Shown: positions 25,575 through 35,200 of the stretch, in pieces
Layout: each line of letters starts with the position of its first letter
Numbering within the stretch: the first letter of the stretch is position 1
Notes under the pieces: generated by a model
Told to the model about the DNA's origin: nothing
Seen by the model: only the letters and a program-made list of their open reading frames with translations
Database searches by the model: none
Translations under genes and position numbers: made by a program
Source: an uncultured Prochlorococcus sp.
GTDB lineage: Bacteria; Cyanobacteriota; Cyanobacteriia; PCC-6307; Cyanobiaceae
Length of the DNA: 47,187 nucleotides
Direction: 5' to 3'
Assembly (NCBI GenBank): GCA_902612005.1
Contig: CACMCA010000011.1
Location: forward strand, 1 to 47,187

Positions 25575-25937
25575 ATGTTTTTATTAACTGGCTATGAATA
25601 CTTTTTAGGTTTTCTTCTCATTGCCGCAGCTGTTCCAGTATTAGCTCTAGTTACTAATCTCATCGTTGCCCCAAAAGGCAGAACAGGGGAAAGAAAACTT
25701 ACATATGAATCTGGAATGGAGCCTATTGGAGGAGCATGGATTCAATTTAATATTCGTTATTACATGTTTGCCTTGGTTTTCGTTATATTTGATGTTGAGA
25801 CAGTATTCCTTTATCCTTGGGCTGTAGCCTTCAATAGATTAGGCTTATTAGCTTTTATTGAGGCTTTAATCTTCATTGCAATACTCGTTATTGCCTTGGC
25901 ATACGCATGGAGAAAAGGTGCTTTAGAATGGAGTTAA
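25575..25937 (+). CDS. ndhC: NAD(P)H-quinone oxidoreductase subunit 3 (NdhC)
   Basis: NdhC is a small membrane subunit of the cyanobacterial NDH-1 complex, which works in respiration, cyclic electron flow and CO2 uptake. It has three hydrophobic helices (about residues 6-28, 60-84, 90-110) and the conserved loop [15 protein letters not shown], followed by [23 protein letters not shown]. Length 120, normal. It starts the ndhC-ndhK-ndhJ operon, with ndhK beginning four bases after its stop. Confidence 0.97.
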   Translation: MFLLTGYEYFLGFLLIAAAVPVLALVTNLIVAPKGRTGERKLTYESGMEPIGGAWIQFNIRYYMFALVFVIFDVETVFLYPWAVAFNRLGLLAFIEALIFIAILVIALAYAWRKGALEWS

Positions 25938-25941
25938 ACAA

Positions 25942-26676
25942 TTGAATCCACAATTATCCCCAAAAGCAATAAGAGAAATTCGAGAAGGGACTTGCAACCC
26001 TCTTGGTGCACCGCAAGTAACTACAGATTTAAGCGAAAACATTATATTGACAAGCTTAGATGATCTTCATAATTGGGCTAGACTAAGCAGTCTATGGCCT
26101 CTCTTATATGGAACAGCTTGTTGTTTTATAGAATTTGCTGCCTTAATAGGATCTAGATTTGATTTTGATAGATTTGGATTAGTACCTAGAAGCTCTCCAA
26201 GGCAAGCAGATTTGCTAATAGTTGCAGGAACAGTAACCATGAAGATGGCTCCAGCCCTAGTGAGACTTTATGAACAAATGCCTGAACCAAAATATGTTAT
26301 CGCGATGGGTGCTTGCACAATCACAGGGGGAATGTTCAGCGCAGATTCTACAACTGCTGTAAGAGGTGTTGATAAATTGATTCCAGTTGATTTATACCTT
26401 CCAGGATGTCCACCAAGACCAGAAGCAATTTTTGATGCTGTAATCAAATTAAGAAAAAAAGTGGGTAACGAATCAATCTTAGAGCGTACAAAAACTGAAC
26501 AAACCCACAGATATATAACATATGATCATGAAATGAATCTTGTTTTCTCAGAAAATACAGGTGAATATCTAAACAAAACTTCAGCTAACGTAATAACCCC
26601 CTCCAAAAAAGAAAAAATAACTGAATTACCTGAAAATACCGAAAAAAATGAAATTATTAATTCTGTAGAAGATTAA
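25942..26676 (+). CDS. ndhK: NAD(P)H-quinone oxidoreductase subunit K (NdhK, NuoB-type)
   Basis: NdhK carries the terminal 4Fe-4S cluster N2 that passes electrons to plastoquinone. Cluster ligands are the tandem Cys60-Cys61 ([11 protein letters not shown]), Cys125 (MGACTITGG) and Cys156 ([10 protein letters not shown]). The C-terminal ~40 residues are a charged extension. The start is TTG at 25942, four bases after ndhC; no better codon fits. Its stop overlaps the start of ndhJ by one base (TAATG), so the two are translationally coupled. Confidence 0.95.
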   Translation: MNPQLSPKAIREIREGTCNPLGAPQVTTDLSENIILTSLDDLHNWARLSSLWPLLYGTACCFIEFAALIGSRFDFDRFGLVPRSSPRQADLLIVAGTVTMKMAPALVRLYEQMPEPKYVIAMGACTITGGMFSADSTTAVRGVDKLIPVDLYLPGCPPRPEAIFDAVIKLRKKVGNESILERTKTEQTHRYITYDHEMNLVFSENTGEYLNKTSANVITPSKKEKITELPENTEKNEIINSVED

Positions 26677-27206
26677 TGGAAAAAGAAGGTATAGCCACAT
26701 CCTCAGATACTTCAATAGAAAAAGAAGGGATTATAAGTAAATCTTTATCTAAAGATGGAATTCCAAATCAATCTTTATCTGATGATCACATAGGAATTGA
26801 AAACATTTCTGTAGAACCTAGTAAATTATATGAAGCAGTATCTGCCTTGCGAAATTATGGTTTCAACTATCTCCAATGTCAAGGGGGATATGATGAAGGC
26901 CCAGGCAAAAATCTTGTTAGTTTCTACCATTTTATAACTGTTGATGATTTACAAAAAATTGAAAAAATTAAAGAAGTGAGATTAAAAGTTTTCTTAAAAA
27001 GAGATTCTGATTTATCAATCCCCAGTTTGTATGAAATTTTTAAAGGAAGTGATTGGCAAGAAAGAGAAACTTTTGATATGTATGGAATAAATTTTATTGA
27101 TCATCCTAATCCGAAAAGACTATTAATGCCTGAAGATTGGAAGGGATGGCCATTGCGAAAAGATTATATTCAACCAGATTTCTATGAACTTCAAGATGCT
27201 TTTTAG
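26676..27206 (+). CDS. ndhJ: NAD(P)H-quinone oxidoreductase subunit J (NdhJ, 30 kDa NuoC-type)
   Basis: NdhJ is a peripheral-arm subunit of NDH-1. The signature is [26 protein letters not shown], then [14 protein letters not shown]. The length is 176. The first ~35 residues form an unusual extension with imperfect repeats ([30 protein letters not shown]). It overlaps the ndhK stop by one base, and its stop overlaps the stop of the YvcK gene on the other strand by three bases. Confidence 0.95.
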   Translation: MEKEGIATSSDTSIEKEGIISKSLSKDGIPNQSLSDDHIGIENISVEPSKLYEAVSALRNYGFNYLQCQGGYDEGPGKNLVSFYHFITVDDLQKIEKIKEVRLKVFLKRDSDLSIPSLYEIFKGSDWQERETFDMYGINFIDHPNPKRLLMPEDWKGWPLRKDYIQPDFYELQDAF

Positions 27207-28588
27207 TTTAATTTTTTTAGTTTGCGGTAAACAAACATAACTGCTCTTGCCAGTCTTTTAGGATCATGTCTAAGAGTTGGAGTTATTCTTCTTGAATATA
27301 ATGGTGCCTGCAAAACATAATAACCCTCAGATAATAATTTTTCTTTATTACATTGGACAGGCTCTGCCCCTCTACTTTCGTAATAGTCTACTAATGGAGA
27401 CTTTTCAAATTTAATCTGAGACAAGATTGAGTTAAAAATTCGAGTATTAACTCCAAAATTTGATAATTGTTTTTCTATTGCTTTAATATGTTGATAGACA
27501 TCAAGTCCATCTGTTTCTCCAGGCTGAGTCATCAAATTACTTATATAAATTTTAGGAGCACTACTTCGTAATAAGGCGTCAACTATCTCTGGTACTAACA
27601 GATTAGGCAATAAAGAAGTGTATAGACTTCCTGGGCCAAGGACAATTAAATCAGCTTCTTTTATAGATTCAAGAGCACTTGGAAGAGCTGAAGGATTTTC
27701 TGGTAGGTAACCAATCCTCGAAATTAATTTTTTAGATTTACTAATCTTGCTTTCACCAAAAATTTTTTCACCATCTTCTAATTCGGCCCATAACATAACA
27801 TCAATATTTGTCGCGGGTAAAACTTGACCTTGTACCGCCAAAACCTTACTAGAGGCTTGAACTGCTTTTTCTAAACTACCTGTAATTGTTGTTAAAGCTG
27901 ACAAGAAGAGATTTCCAAAACTATGACCTTCCAGACCACTTCCCCCTGAAAATCTGTACTGAAATAATCTAGTTAAAGTAGGTTCTTCGTTTGATAAGGC
28001 TGCCAAACAATTTCTAATATCTCCTGGAGGTTGCACACCTAATTGTTTTCTGAGAATTCCACTACTTCCACCATCATCAGATACAGTAACGATTGCTGTA
28101 ATATTACTACTGTAATTTTTTAATCCCTTCAGTAAAGTAGATAATCCTGTACCACCCCCAATTGCAACAATATTTGGGCCTCTGTTTAATTTACTTTTAA
28201 CTCTTAATGCATCAACTAAAAATGTATCTTTTTCTGGAACAAGCGCTTTTTGAATAGAATTAATACTTCTATTTTGTCCAATCCCTATTAATAATATTCC
28301 AATAACAAAAATTAATGGTCCCATCAATGAAACAGGCAAAATACTAGTTAAACCTGTGATTACAGAAAAAAAGATTTCAATAAGCCAATAGAGCGGTTTT
28401 AAATTTGTCCAAATTGCCACGCCTAATAATGTTGTCAAAAAACCTATCGCAGATGTAAACATCCATCTTTTTATTACCAATCCTGGCAAAAGCCAACTCA
28501 AAATCCTTAAGATTTTCTTCAATAAGTCAAAATGAGACTTTTTAAAATTTTGATTGTGTCTTCTTATCCTTTTTTTACGCTTATTCAT
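27203..28588 (-). CDS. yvcK: YvcK/CofD-like protein (gluconeogenesis factor family), membrane-anchored
   Basis: The C-terminal ~320 residues match YvcK proteins: [18 protein letters not shown] binds a nucleotide-type ligand, then [26 protein letters not shown] and [13 protein letters not shown]. In Bacillus, YvcK binds UDP-N-acetylglucosamine and affects cell shape on gluconeogenic carbon. Here the first ~110 residues are different: a basic start ([17 protein letters not shown]) and two hydrophobic segments ([23 protein letters not shown] and [20 protein letters not shown]) that tie it to the membrane. Length 461. It is divergent from the lipid transporter genes. Confidence 0.88.
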   Translation of the reverse strand: MNKRKKRIRRHNQNFKKSHFDLLKKILRILSWLLPGLVIKRWMFTSAIGFLTTLLGVAIWTNLKPLYWLIEIFFSVITGLTSILPVSLMGPLIFVIGILLIGIGQNRSINSIQKALVPEKDTFLVDALRVKSKLNRGPNIVAIGGGTGLSTLLKGLKNYSSNITAIVTVSDDGGSSGILRKQLGVQPPGDIRNCLAALSNEEPTLTRLFQYRFSGGSGLEGHSFGNLFLSALTTITGSLEKAVQASSKVLAVQGQVLPATNIDVMLWAELEDGEKIFGESKISKSKKLISRIGYLPENPSALPSALESIKEADLIVLGPGSLYTSLLPNLLVPEIVDALLRSSAPKIYISNLMTQPGETDGLDVYQHIKAIEKQLSNFGVNTRIFNSILSQIKFEKSPLVDYYESRGAEPVQCNKEKLLSEGYYVLQAPLYSRRITPTLRHDPKRLARAVMFVYRKLKKLN

Positions 28589-28719
28589 TAAAAAACCCCT
28601 TAAATTATTTTTCTCAAATTTAAAAACTATTTAGAATCATTATAAATCAAATTCATACATCCTTTTTTTATTTCTAAAAACAGGCAAAATGAAATATGTA
28701 ATTTTTTTTTATATAAGTT

Positions 28720-29505
28720 TTGAAAAAATCAAAGCATGCAGTTGAAACAAAAAACCTTTCAATAAGCTGGGGGGGAGTTAATGTGCTTAATCAAATAAAT
28801 TTTGAACTTAATGATGGAGAGAAATTAGCTATTGTTGGCCCCTCAGGTTCTGGTAAATCAACCATATTAAAAATATTAGCAGGACTAATTTTACCTACCA
28901 AAGGAGAATTAAGGATATTTGGTGAGAAGCAAACATATTTGAGATTAGATCAAAATAATCCTCCTGATGTAAGAATAGTTTTTCAGAACCCTGCTTTATT
29001 AGGATCTCTAACTATTGAAGAAAATGTAGGTTTTCTCCTCAAGAGAAATAAAAATCTATCGAAAAAGTCGATTCATGAAGTAGTACGTGAATGCTTAGCT
29101 GAGGTAGGCTTATTTAATGTTGAGAATAAACTCCCAAATGAATTAAGTGGAGGCATGCAAAAAAGAGTAAGTTTTGCGAGGGCATTAATTACTGACCAAA
29201 CTCTTAATGCAAACTCTAAACCTTTATTACTTTTTGATGAACCAACTGCCGGACTTGATCCCATTGCCTCTTCAAGAATCGAAGATTTAATTAATAAGAC
29301 AAATCATAAAGCTAGCGGAACATCTATTGTGGTTAGCCATGTTCTTAGTACTATAGAAAGAACGTCAGACAAAGTTTTAATGCTTTATGGAGGCAAATTC
29401 AGATGGGCAGGCTCCACTGATGAATTTAAAAAGAGTAAAGATCCCTATGTTTTTCAATTTAGGAATGGGAAACTGGATGGTCCAATGCAACCGAAAGACA
29501 TTTAG
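28720..29505 (+). CDS. ABC transporter ATPase of the MlaF/TGD3 lipid-transport type
   Basis: The 261-residue ATPase has Walker A GPSGSGKST, Q-loop VFQNPALLGSLTIEENV, signature LSGGMQKRVSFARAL, Walker B LLFDEPTAGLDP and the H-loop VVSHVL. Its place directly before an MCE-domain gene (five-base gap) identifies it as the MlaF/TGD3-like subunit of a lipid or hydrophobic-compound transporter. The start is TTG at 28720. The permease (MlaE/TGD1-like) is not in the window. Cargo is probably glycerolipid or another hydrophobic molecule. Confidence 0.9.
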   Translation: MKKSKHAVETKNLSISWGGVNVLNQINFELNDGEKLAIVGPSGSGKSTILKILAGLILPTKGELRIFGEKQTYLRLDQNNPPDVRIVFQNPALLGSLTIEENVGFLLKRNKNLSKKSIHEVVRECLAEVGLFNVENKLPNELSGGMQKRVSFARALITDQTLNANSKPLLLFDEPTAGLDPIASSRIEDLINKTNHKASGTSIVVSHVLSTIERTSDKVLMLYGGKFRWAGSTDEFKKSKDPYVFQFRNGKLDGPMQPKDI

Positions 29506-29510
29506 AAATT

Positions 29511-30356
29511 ATGCGTAGAAGCTTACGAGATTCAATAGTTGGTTTTTCCTTATTAGGAGGAATTTTAATATTCACATTTTTTTCTTTTTGGCTAAGAGGA
29601 GTGAGATTATCTTCAAAAAATTGGTACCTTTTTGCTGAATTTAATAACGCAAGCGGTTTATCAAAAAAATCTCCAGTTACTTACAGAGGAATTTTAGTTG
29701 GATCGATAGAAGATATCTTGTTCACGAATGAATCAATTAAAGCCAAAATAGTTTTAAATAATCCTGAAATTATTCTTCCAAAGCCAGCATTTGCACGGGT
29801 AGTTACAAATTCTTTCCTTGGAGGAGATGTACAAGTTGCTTTAGAAAGTAGTGAAAGGACAATTCCAAAAAACATTGCAAAACCTATATCCGAAAAATGC
29901 GATGCCAAATTAATTATTTGTCAGGGAGACACTATCACAGGTAAACAACTATCAAGTCTTTCAAATATAACTAATAAAATAAGTCAAATTCTAAAAGACA
30001 CAAATCAAGAAAACTTAATTGAAAACATCGTTAACTCAATTGACACATTTGACAGAACACAAGAAAATCTTGATGAATTAATTTATTTATCTAAACAAGA
30101 ACTACAAAGAGTTGAACCTCTAATAAAAGAAATCACAATTGCTGCTAATCATTTAAATAACATTTTGTCTACCATTGATGATAAAGAAACCCTTAATGAC
30201 ATTAAATTGACAATTAATGCTGCTAGGTCTATCTCAACCAAAATAGATTATATGAGCGATGATTTTGAAAAATTAACACAAGATAAAGAATTAACTAAAT
30301 CTATAAGAGATCTAACGATTGGACTTTCAAAATTCCTTAACGAAATTTATCCATAA
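29511..30356 (+). CDS. MCE/MlaD-type membrane-anchored substrate-binding protein
   Basis: The protein has an N-terminal anchor (about residues 9-28, VGFSLLGGILIFTFFSFWLRG), then an MCE domain (about residues 38-110, WYLFAEFNNASGLSKKSPVTYRGILVGSIEDI), where the pattern F-x-x-x-x-G-L-x-x-x-x-V-x-x-x-G is typical. The C-terminal 150 residues are a long helical region that likely forms a tube or coiled coil in the periplasm. Together with the upstream ATPase it forms an Mla/TGD-like lipid carrier. It ends seven bases before the convergent chlD stop. Confidence 0.9.
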   Translation: MRRSLRDSIVGFSLLGGILIFTFFSFWLRGVRLSSKNWYLFAEFNNASGLSKKSPVTYRGILVGSIEDILFTNESIKAKIVLNNPEIILPKPAFARVVTNSFLGGDVQVALESSERTIPKNIAKPISEKCDAKLIICQGDTITGKQLSSLSNITNKISQILKDTNQENLIENIVNSIDTFDRTQENLDELIYLSKQELQRVEPLIKEITIAANHLNNILSTIDDKETLNDIKLTINAARSISTKIDYMSDDFEKLTQDKELTKSIRDLTIGLSKFLNEIYP

Positions 30357-30363
30357 GAAATAT

Positions 30364-32547
30364 TTAGAATTCATTGATAGCATTTAAAGCCATAGCTGCG
30401 ATTGCTTTATCTGTAGCTTTTGGCAATTGGACGTATTTCCCTTGAGCAGCTTCTGCTAACTCTTTACCAAATCCACTTGCTATAAATTTTCTCTCTGTAT
30501 CAATTACTAGGAGTTTTATCCCTAACATGGGATATTTTGCAGCGATATCTAGAACCTCCTGTTTTAAATTGACATTTTCATTTTCGTTATCTTTTCCCGC
30601 AACCTCATTTTGTCCTAAAGATAAACCTAATGGAACATTTCCTCTTCCATCGGTAATTCCAACAACAATAACTTGACCTATATCTCCAGTAGAAAGAGAA
30701 TTTTTTGCTACTTTTGCTGATTGAGTTAGTCCATGAGCTAAAGGCGATCCACCTCCGCAAGGCATAGTTTCCAACCTTCTTTTTGCAGCAGTTATTGATC
30801 TTGTAGGAGGCAAAAGAACTTCTGCCTGATTACCTCTAAAGGGAATCAAGGCAACTTCATCTCTATTCTCATATGCCTCGGTCAAAAGTCTAATAACTGC
30901 ACCTTTAGCACTTTGCATCCTATTAAGAGCCATAGAGCCACTCGCATCAACAAGAAAAATGACTAAAGCACCCGCCTTTTTTTGAAGAAGCTTAGCCCTA
31001 AAATCATTCTCTTCTATGATTATTGATTTATTTGGATTTCTTAATCTTCGTGATTTTTGATAAGGAGCTGCAGCTCGCAAAGTCGCATCTACCGCAATTC
31101 TTTTTACTTTACCTCTTGGAATTATAGGTTTCACATACCTTCCTCTACTATCACTGAATATCACTGATCTACTTCCACTATTTCCGGCTTTTGCTTTAGC
31201 TGATGAAAAAAGCAATAAATCAGGATCAACCATACATGCCTCAGGATCTAATATGAATTCTTCAGGTATTTCGGGAGTAGATTCTTCTTCTCCATTAGAA
31301 TTATCTTCTTCTTGTTCTTGGTCTTGCTCATTATCATTTTCATTAGCCTCAGGTTCAGTCTCTTCATTATTTGATTGAGGTGGAGGTGGGGGACTCTGAT
31401 CCTCGGGAGGAGGGGGTTGAATATCATCATCTTCTGGAGGAATTTGCATTGCTCGTGGGAGAATAACTAACCTAACTGCGACTTTTAGGTCTTCAGAATT
31501 TACATTCTCATCGCCTCGAAGAGCTGCATTAGCTTTTGCTACTTTTACTGCAAATAATTCTGACCTATGCCCTTCTACTCCACCTCTGAGAGCTTCATTC
31601 ACTAAATAGGTTATTTGCTCTTTTGTTATCTTGACATCCTTTAACCATTGCCTTGCCAAAATTAATTGAGTTGATAAATTATCAGATTCTTCAGACCACT
31701 TTTCTGAAAATTTAATATTATTTTCTGCATGCGATAAAACAGATTTTGTAATCTCAACTCTTTGAGCATTATCAATAGATTGATCTGCAGAAAGCACGAT
31801 AGCAAAACGATCTAAAACATGATCTCTTAGAGCACCTTCTTGCGGGTTATAAGTTGCTATTAAAAGTGACTTACAAGGATGAGAAAGGCTTAATCCATCT
31901 CTTTCAATATTATTTTTCTCTCTTCCTGTAGCTTCAAGAATTAAATTTACAATGCCATCGTCCAATAAATTTATATCGTCTACGTAAAGAACACCTCTAT
32001 GAGCCTCTGCTAAGATTCCAGGTTGAAAAACTTGTTCCCCGGTACTTAATGATGCAGCGACGTCAATTGATCCAACAAGCCTGTCTTCAGTTATGCCAAT
32101 GGGAACTTGAATAAATGGAGCCTCTCTTACTTTTTTTGGAATTTCTTCAATTTGATTCAAATAATCACTTCCAATTACCTCCTCCAACAATTTATTAGTA
32201 CTAATATCCCATTCCTCAGGTTTATCTGGATCTAGGTTCCTACCAATAGGTCTTAATGAAGTATTACTATTTCTCATAGTTAGCTTTTCAAGTATTGATT
32301 CATTATCTAATACCTCTATAGGAGGTAGTAAAGTATGCAAACCCCTAGCTAATACTGACTTACCAGTACCTCTTCCTCCAGCGATAATCACGCCTCCTAA
32401 ACTGGGATCAACTGCTGCCAAAAGCAAAGATAACTTCAATAAACTATGACCTGTAATTGCCGCCAAAGGGAAAGCTCTAAAAGAATTCTTTGACTTCGTT
32501 AAATCTTTTATTTCTCCTTTTTCTTGTAACTCGGGGTTCAAAATCAC
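30364..32547 (-). CDS. chlD: magnesium chelatase subunit ChlD
   Basis: ChlD joins ChlI and ChlH to insert Mg into protoporphyrin IX, the first step towards chlorophyll. The N-terminal AAA+-like domain has [14 protein letters not shown] (residues ~57-70) and [13 protein letters not shown] long linker of Pro-rich and acidic residues (about 377-445) follows, then a von Willebrand A domain with MIDAS motif DASGSMALN. At 727 residues it is full length. It is divergent from folK across only 36-48 bp. Confidence 0.97.
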   Translation of the reverse strand: MILNPELQEKGEIKDLTKSKNSFRAFPLAAITGHSLLKLSLLLAAVDPSLGGVIIAGGRGTGKSVLARGLHTLLPPIEVLDNESILEKLTMRNSNTSLRPIGRNLDPDKPEEWDISTNKLLEEVIGSDYLNQIEEIPKKVREAPFIQVPIGITEDRLVGSIDVAASLSTGEQVFQPGILAEAHRGVLYVDDINLLDDGIVNLILEATGREKNNIERDGLSLSHPCKSLLIATYNPQEGALRDHVLDRFAIVLSADQSIDNAQRVEITKSVLSHAENNIKFSEKWSEESDNLSTQLILARQWLKDVKITKEQITYLVNEALRGGVEGHRSELFAVKVAKANAALRGDENVNSEDLKVAVRLVILPRAMQIPPEDDDIQPPPPEDQSPPPPPQSNNEETEPEANENDNEQDQEQEEDNSNGEEESTPEIPEEFILDPEACMVDPDLLLFSSAKAKAGNSGSRSVIFSDSRGRYVKPIIPRGKVKRIAVDATLRAAAPYQKSRRLRNPNKSIIIEENDFRAKLLQKKAGALVIFLVDASGSMALNRMQSAKGAVIRLLTEAYENRDEVALIPFRGNQAEVLLPPTRSITAAKRRLETMPCGGGSPLAHGLTQSAKVAKNSLSTGDIGQVIVVGITDGRGNVPLGLSLGQNEVAGKDNENENVNLKQEVLDIAAKYPMLGIKLLVIDTERKFIASGFGKELAEAAQGKYVQLPKATDKAIAAMALNAINEF

Positions 32548-32595
32548 TTTAAAAATGCCTGATATAGAATTTATCCAATAACTTTGTTTTTTGTA

Positions 32596-33162
32596 GTGGA
32601 ATTATCAAATCTTAATATCAAAAATGGACTATGTATATCCCTCGGAGCAAATATTGATAGTAAATTCGGAAGCCCACATGAGTCACTATTAATGTGTAAA
32701 CCAAAAATAGAAGAAATAATAAATGAATGGGGAGAAAATTCCAACAAACAAAAAGAAGAGAAAAGAAAATTTCATGCAAACTTTTTTTGGTCTTCAATTT
32801 ATGAGACATTACCCCATGGAGTTGAAAATGAGCAGCCAAATTATTTAAATACTCTATTGCTTATAAAAAGTAATTCTTTTCCAAAACCATCAAAACAAAA
32901 GGCGAAATTACTTTTAAAAGAGCTAAAAAAGTTAGAAAGATTTTTCGGAAGAGAAAAGTCGCCAAAGGATAAGAAATGGCTATCAAGATGTCTCGATTTA
33001 GATATTCTCTGGTGGGAAGATTTTCATACCGTTGATGAAGAATTAACATTACCTCATCCTAGATTCATGAATCGGAATTTCGTTATTACGCCACTATCTG
33101 AAATCTTAAGTAGAAGCCAAAAAATCAAAAAATTTGATGCCCCAAAATGGACTATTAAATGA
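32596..33162 (+). CDS. folK: 7,8-dihydro-6-hydroxymethylpterin pyrophosphokinase (FolK)
   Basis: FolK transfers pyrophosphate from ATP to hydroxymethyldihydropterin in folate synthesis. The signs are [16 protein letters not shown] near the start, [18 protein letters not shown] in the middle, [11 protein letters not shown] (the D-x-D metal motif) and [21 protein letters not shown] at the end. The start is uncertain: GTG at 32596 (used here; 188 residues) or TTG at 32584, both before the first motif. The gene may share a promoter region with chlD. Confidence 0.92.
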   Translation: MELSNLNIKNGLCISLGANIDSKFGSPHESLLMCKPKIEEIINEWGENSNKQKEEKRKFHANFFWSSIYETLPHGVENEQPNYLNTLLLIKSNSFPKPSKQKAKLLLKELKKLERFFGREKSPKDKKWLSRCLDLDILWWEDFHTVDEELTLPHPRFMNRNFVITPLSEILSRSQKIKKFDAPKWTIK

Positions 33163-33209
33163 TTTACAAAACAAAAAAATAACTGTTAGGCTGTTTTTAT
33201 TTAAAAATT

Positions 33210-33773
33210 ATGGGCAACAAAAACCTTATAAAAAAATCCATTTTTAAAGAAAAAATATCTGAGTTAAAGTCAAAAAAATTTAGTTTCGAAATTAATAGAA
33301 TTGAGCTTCCAAATGGACATGAAGGTGAATATGGATACATTAAGCATCCTGGCGCAGCATTAGCAGTGCCTCTCACAAAAGATAATAAAGTAATCATTCT
33401 TCGACAATATAGATTTGCTGTTTCGAGGTATTTATTAGAATTTCCAGCAGGTACATTAGAAATAGGCGAAACACCTATTAACTCCATTAAAAGAGAAATA
33501 CAAGAGGAAACTGGATTTAGTGCTGACAAATGGGATGAACTAGGAACTCTTGTACCTGCTCCTGGTTATGCAGATGAAGAAATTTATTTATTTTTAGCGC
33601 GTGATTTGCGAAAACTAAATTACAAGGTTAAAGGAGATTTAGATGAAGATATAGAAGTGTTAATTTTAGAACCCGAGGAACTAGATAATCTTATTTCTAG
33701 TGGGGATGAAATACTTGACGCAAAAACTGTGACGTCTTGGTTCAGAGCTAAACAATTTTTAGATAAATTATGA
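33210..33773 (+). CDS. Nudix hydrolase, ADP-ribose pyrophosphatase-like
   Basis: A complete Nudix box is present (G-x5-E-x7-R-E-x-x-E-E-x-G, in GTLEIGETPINSIKREIQEETGF), preceded by the short beta strands LRQYRFAVSRYLLEFPAG that are typical of the ADP-ribose pyrophosphatase subfamily. It probably hydrolyses ADP-ribose or a related nucleoside diphosphate derivative. Length 187. Its stop codon shares four bases (ATGA) with the start of the photolyase gene, so they are translationally coupled, which ties it loosely to DNA damage or nucleotide housekeeping. Confidence 0.9.
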   Translation: MGNKNLIKKSIFKEKISELKSKKFSFEINRIELPNGHEGEYGYIKHPGAALAVPLTKDNKVIILRQYRFAVSRYLLEFPAGTLEIGETPINSIKREIQEETGFSADKWDELGTLVPAPGYADEEIYLFLARDLRKLNYKVKGDLDEDIEVLILEPEELDNLISSGDEILDAKTVTSWFRAKQFLDKL

Positions 33774-35200
33774 ATAATCCTAGGATACTTTTTTGGCATA
33801 GAAAAGATTTAAGAATATTTGATAATCAAGCTTTAATCAAAGCATTTTCATTATCAAATGCTATAACTTCAACTTACATATTAGATAAAAATTACTCACA
33901 CGATTTTAATGCCAATTCAAGAGCTTGGTTTCTAGGAAATTCCCTTCAAGAATTAGGAAATAATTGGGAAAAAATGGGTAGTAGACTCGTCATAAATGAA
34001 GGAGATCCCGTATTAATAATTCCTCAATTAGCAAAGACAATAGATGCTAAATTTGTTTTTTGGAATAAATCAATTGAACCTTATGAGATTAATCGAGATT
34101 TACAAATAAAAAAAAATTTAAAAGAAAAAAATATTCAAGTCATTGAAACTTGGGATCACTTATTAATAGAACCTATAAAAATATTTTCAGGGAGTAACAA
34201 ACCTTATTCGGTTTATGGACCTTTTTACAAAAACCTTAAATCAAAAATGAATTTATTAGATTCATACAATCAAGATAAAGTTATCTTCCAGTTTAAGGAT
34301 ATAGATAATAAATTCAAAGAAAATAAAAAAATAAAGTCATCTGATTCGGTTTTGAAGAAATTTCTCAAAAATATCAAATTTTCTGGTTCGAATATTTGTC
34401 CATGTAGACCTGGTGAGAATGCCGCAGAAACACTATTAGAAAACTTCATTAACCAAAAAAAAATATATTCTTACAATTCATCAAGAGATTTACCTTCAAA
34501 TAATGGTACATCTTTTTTAAGTGCATCTCTCAGATTCGGCACCATCAGCATTAGAAAAGTATGGAATGCCACATTAAATTCAGATTTTGAAAGTCATGAA
34601 CATTACCTATCAATTGAAACGTGGCAAAAAGAACTTGTTTGGCGTGAATTTTATCAACATTGCTTATTCCATTTCCCAGAACTAGAGAAAGGTCCATATA
34701 GAAAAAAATGGGATAAATTTCCCTGGCAAAATAATAGTGAATGGTTTCAACATTGGAGCAACGGAGAGACCGGAGTACCTATAGTTGATGCTGCAATGCG
34801 TCAACTAAATAGTACTGGCTGGATGCATAACAGATGTCGCATGATAGTCGCTTCATTTCTAGTAAAAGATCTTATATGCAATTGGCAAATGGGCGAGAAA
34901 AAATTTATGGAGACTTTGGTTGATGGAGACTTAGCTGCAAATAATGGAGGATGGCAGTGGAGCGCCAGTAGCGGTATGGATCCAAAACCACTTAGAATTT
35001 TTAATCCATATACACAAGCAAAAAAATTTGATCCTATTTGCGAATATATAAAATATTGGATTCCAGAATTATCTAAAGTGTCAAATTCAGACCTATTAAA
35101 CGGTGAGATATCTAATTTAGAAAAAAATAATTATTCAAGCCCTATTGTCAATCACAACATACAACAAAGATTATTTAAATCACTTTATGCTGAAATTTGA
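33770..35200 (+). CDS. phrB: deoxyribodipyrimidine photolyase (cryptochrome/photolyase family)
   Basis: The enzyme uses FAD and light to repair cyclobutane pyrimidine dimers. The N-terminal antenna domain starts ILFWHRKDLRIFDNQAL. The FAD domain shows WQKELVWREFYQHCLF, GVPIVDAAMRQLNSTGWMHNRCRM and DGDLAANNGGWQWSASSGMDP, as in class I CPD photolyases. Length 476. UV repair is expected for a surface-ocean organism. The start overlaps the Nudix gene by four bases and the end overlaps the convergent aminotransferase by 16 bp. Confidence 0.94.
   Translation: MNNPRILFWHRKDLRIFDNQALIKAFSLSNAITSTYILDKNYSHDFNANSRAWFLGNSLQELGNNWEKMGSRLVINEGDPVLIIPQLAKTIDAKFVFWNKSIEPYEINRDLQIKKNLKEKNIQVIETWDHLLIEPIKIFSGSNKPYSVYGPFYKNLKSKMNLLDSYNQDKVIFQFKDIDNKFKENKKIKSSDSVLKKFLKNIKFSGSNICPCRPGENAAETLLENFINQKKIYSYNSSRDLPSNNGTSFLSASLRFGTISIRKVWNATLNSDFESHEHYLSIETWQKELVWREFYQHCLFHFPELEKGPYRKKWDKFPWQNNSEWFQHWSNGETGVPIVDAAMRQLNSTGWMHNRCRMIVASFLVKDLICNWQMGEKKFMETLVDGDLAANNGGWQWSASSGMDPKPLRIFNPYTQAKKFDPICEYIKYWIPELSKVSNSDLLNGEISNLEKNNYSSPIVNHNIQQRLFKSLYAEI

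Noticed and set aside
31248..31430. Open frame inside the ChlD linker
   Set aside because: It is on the same strand as chlD but in another frame, produced by the repetitive Pro/acidic linker codons; composition is low complexity and has no start context.
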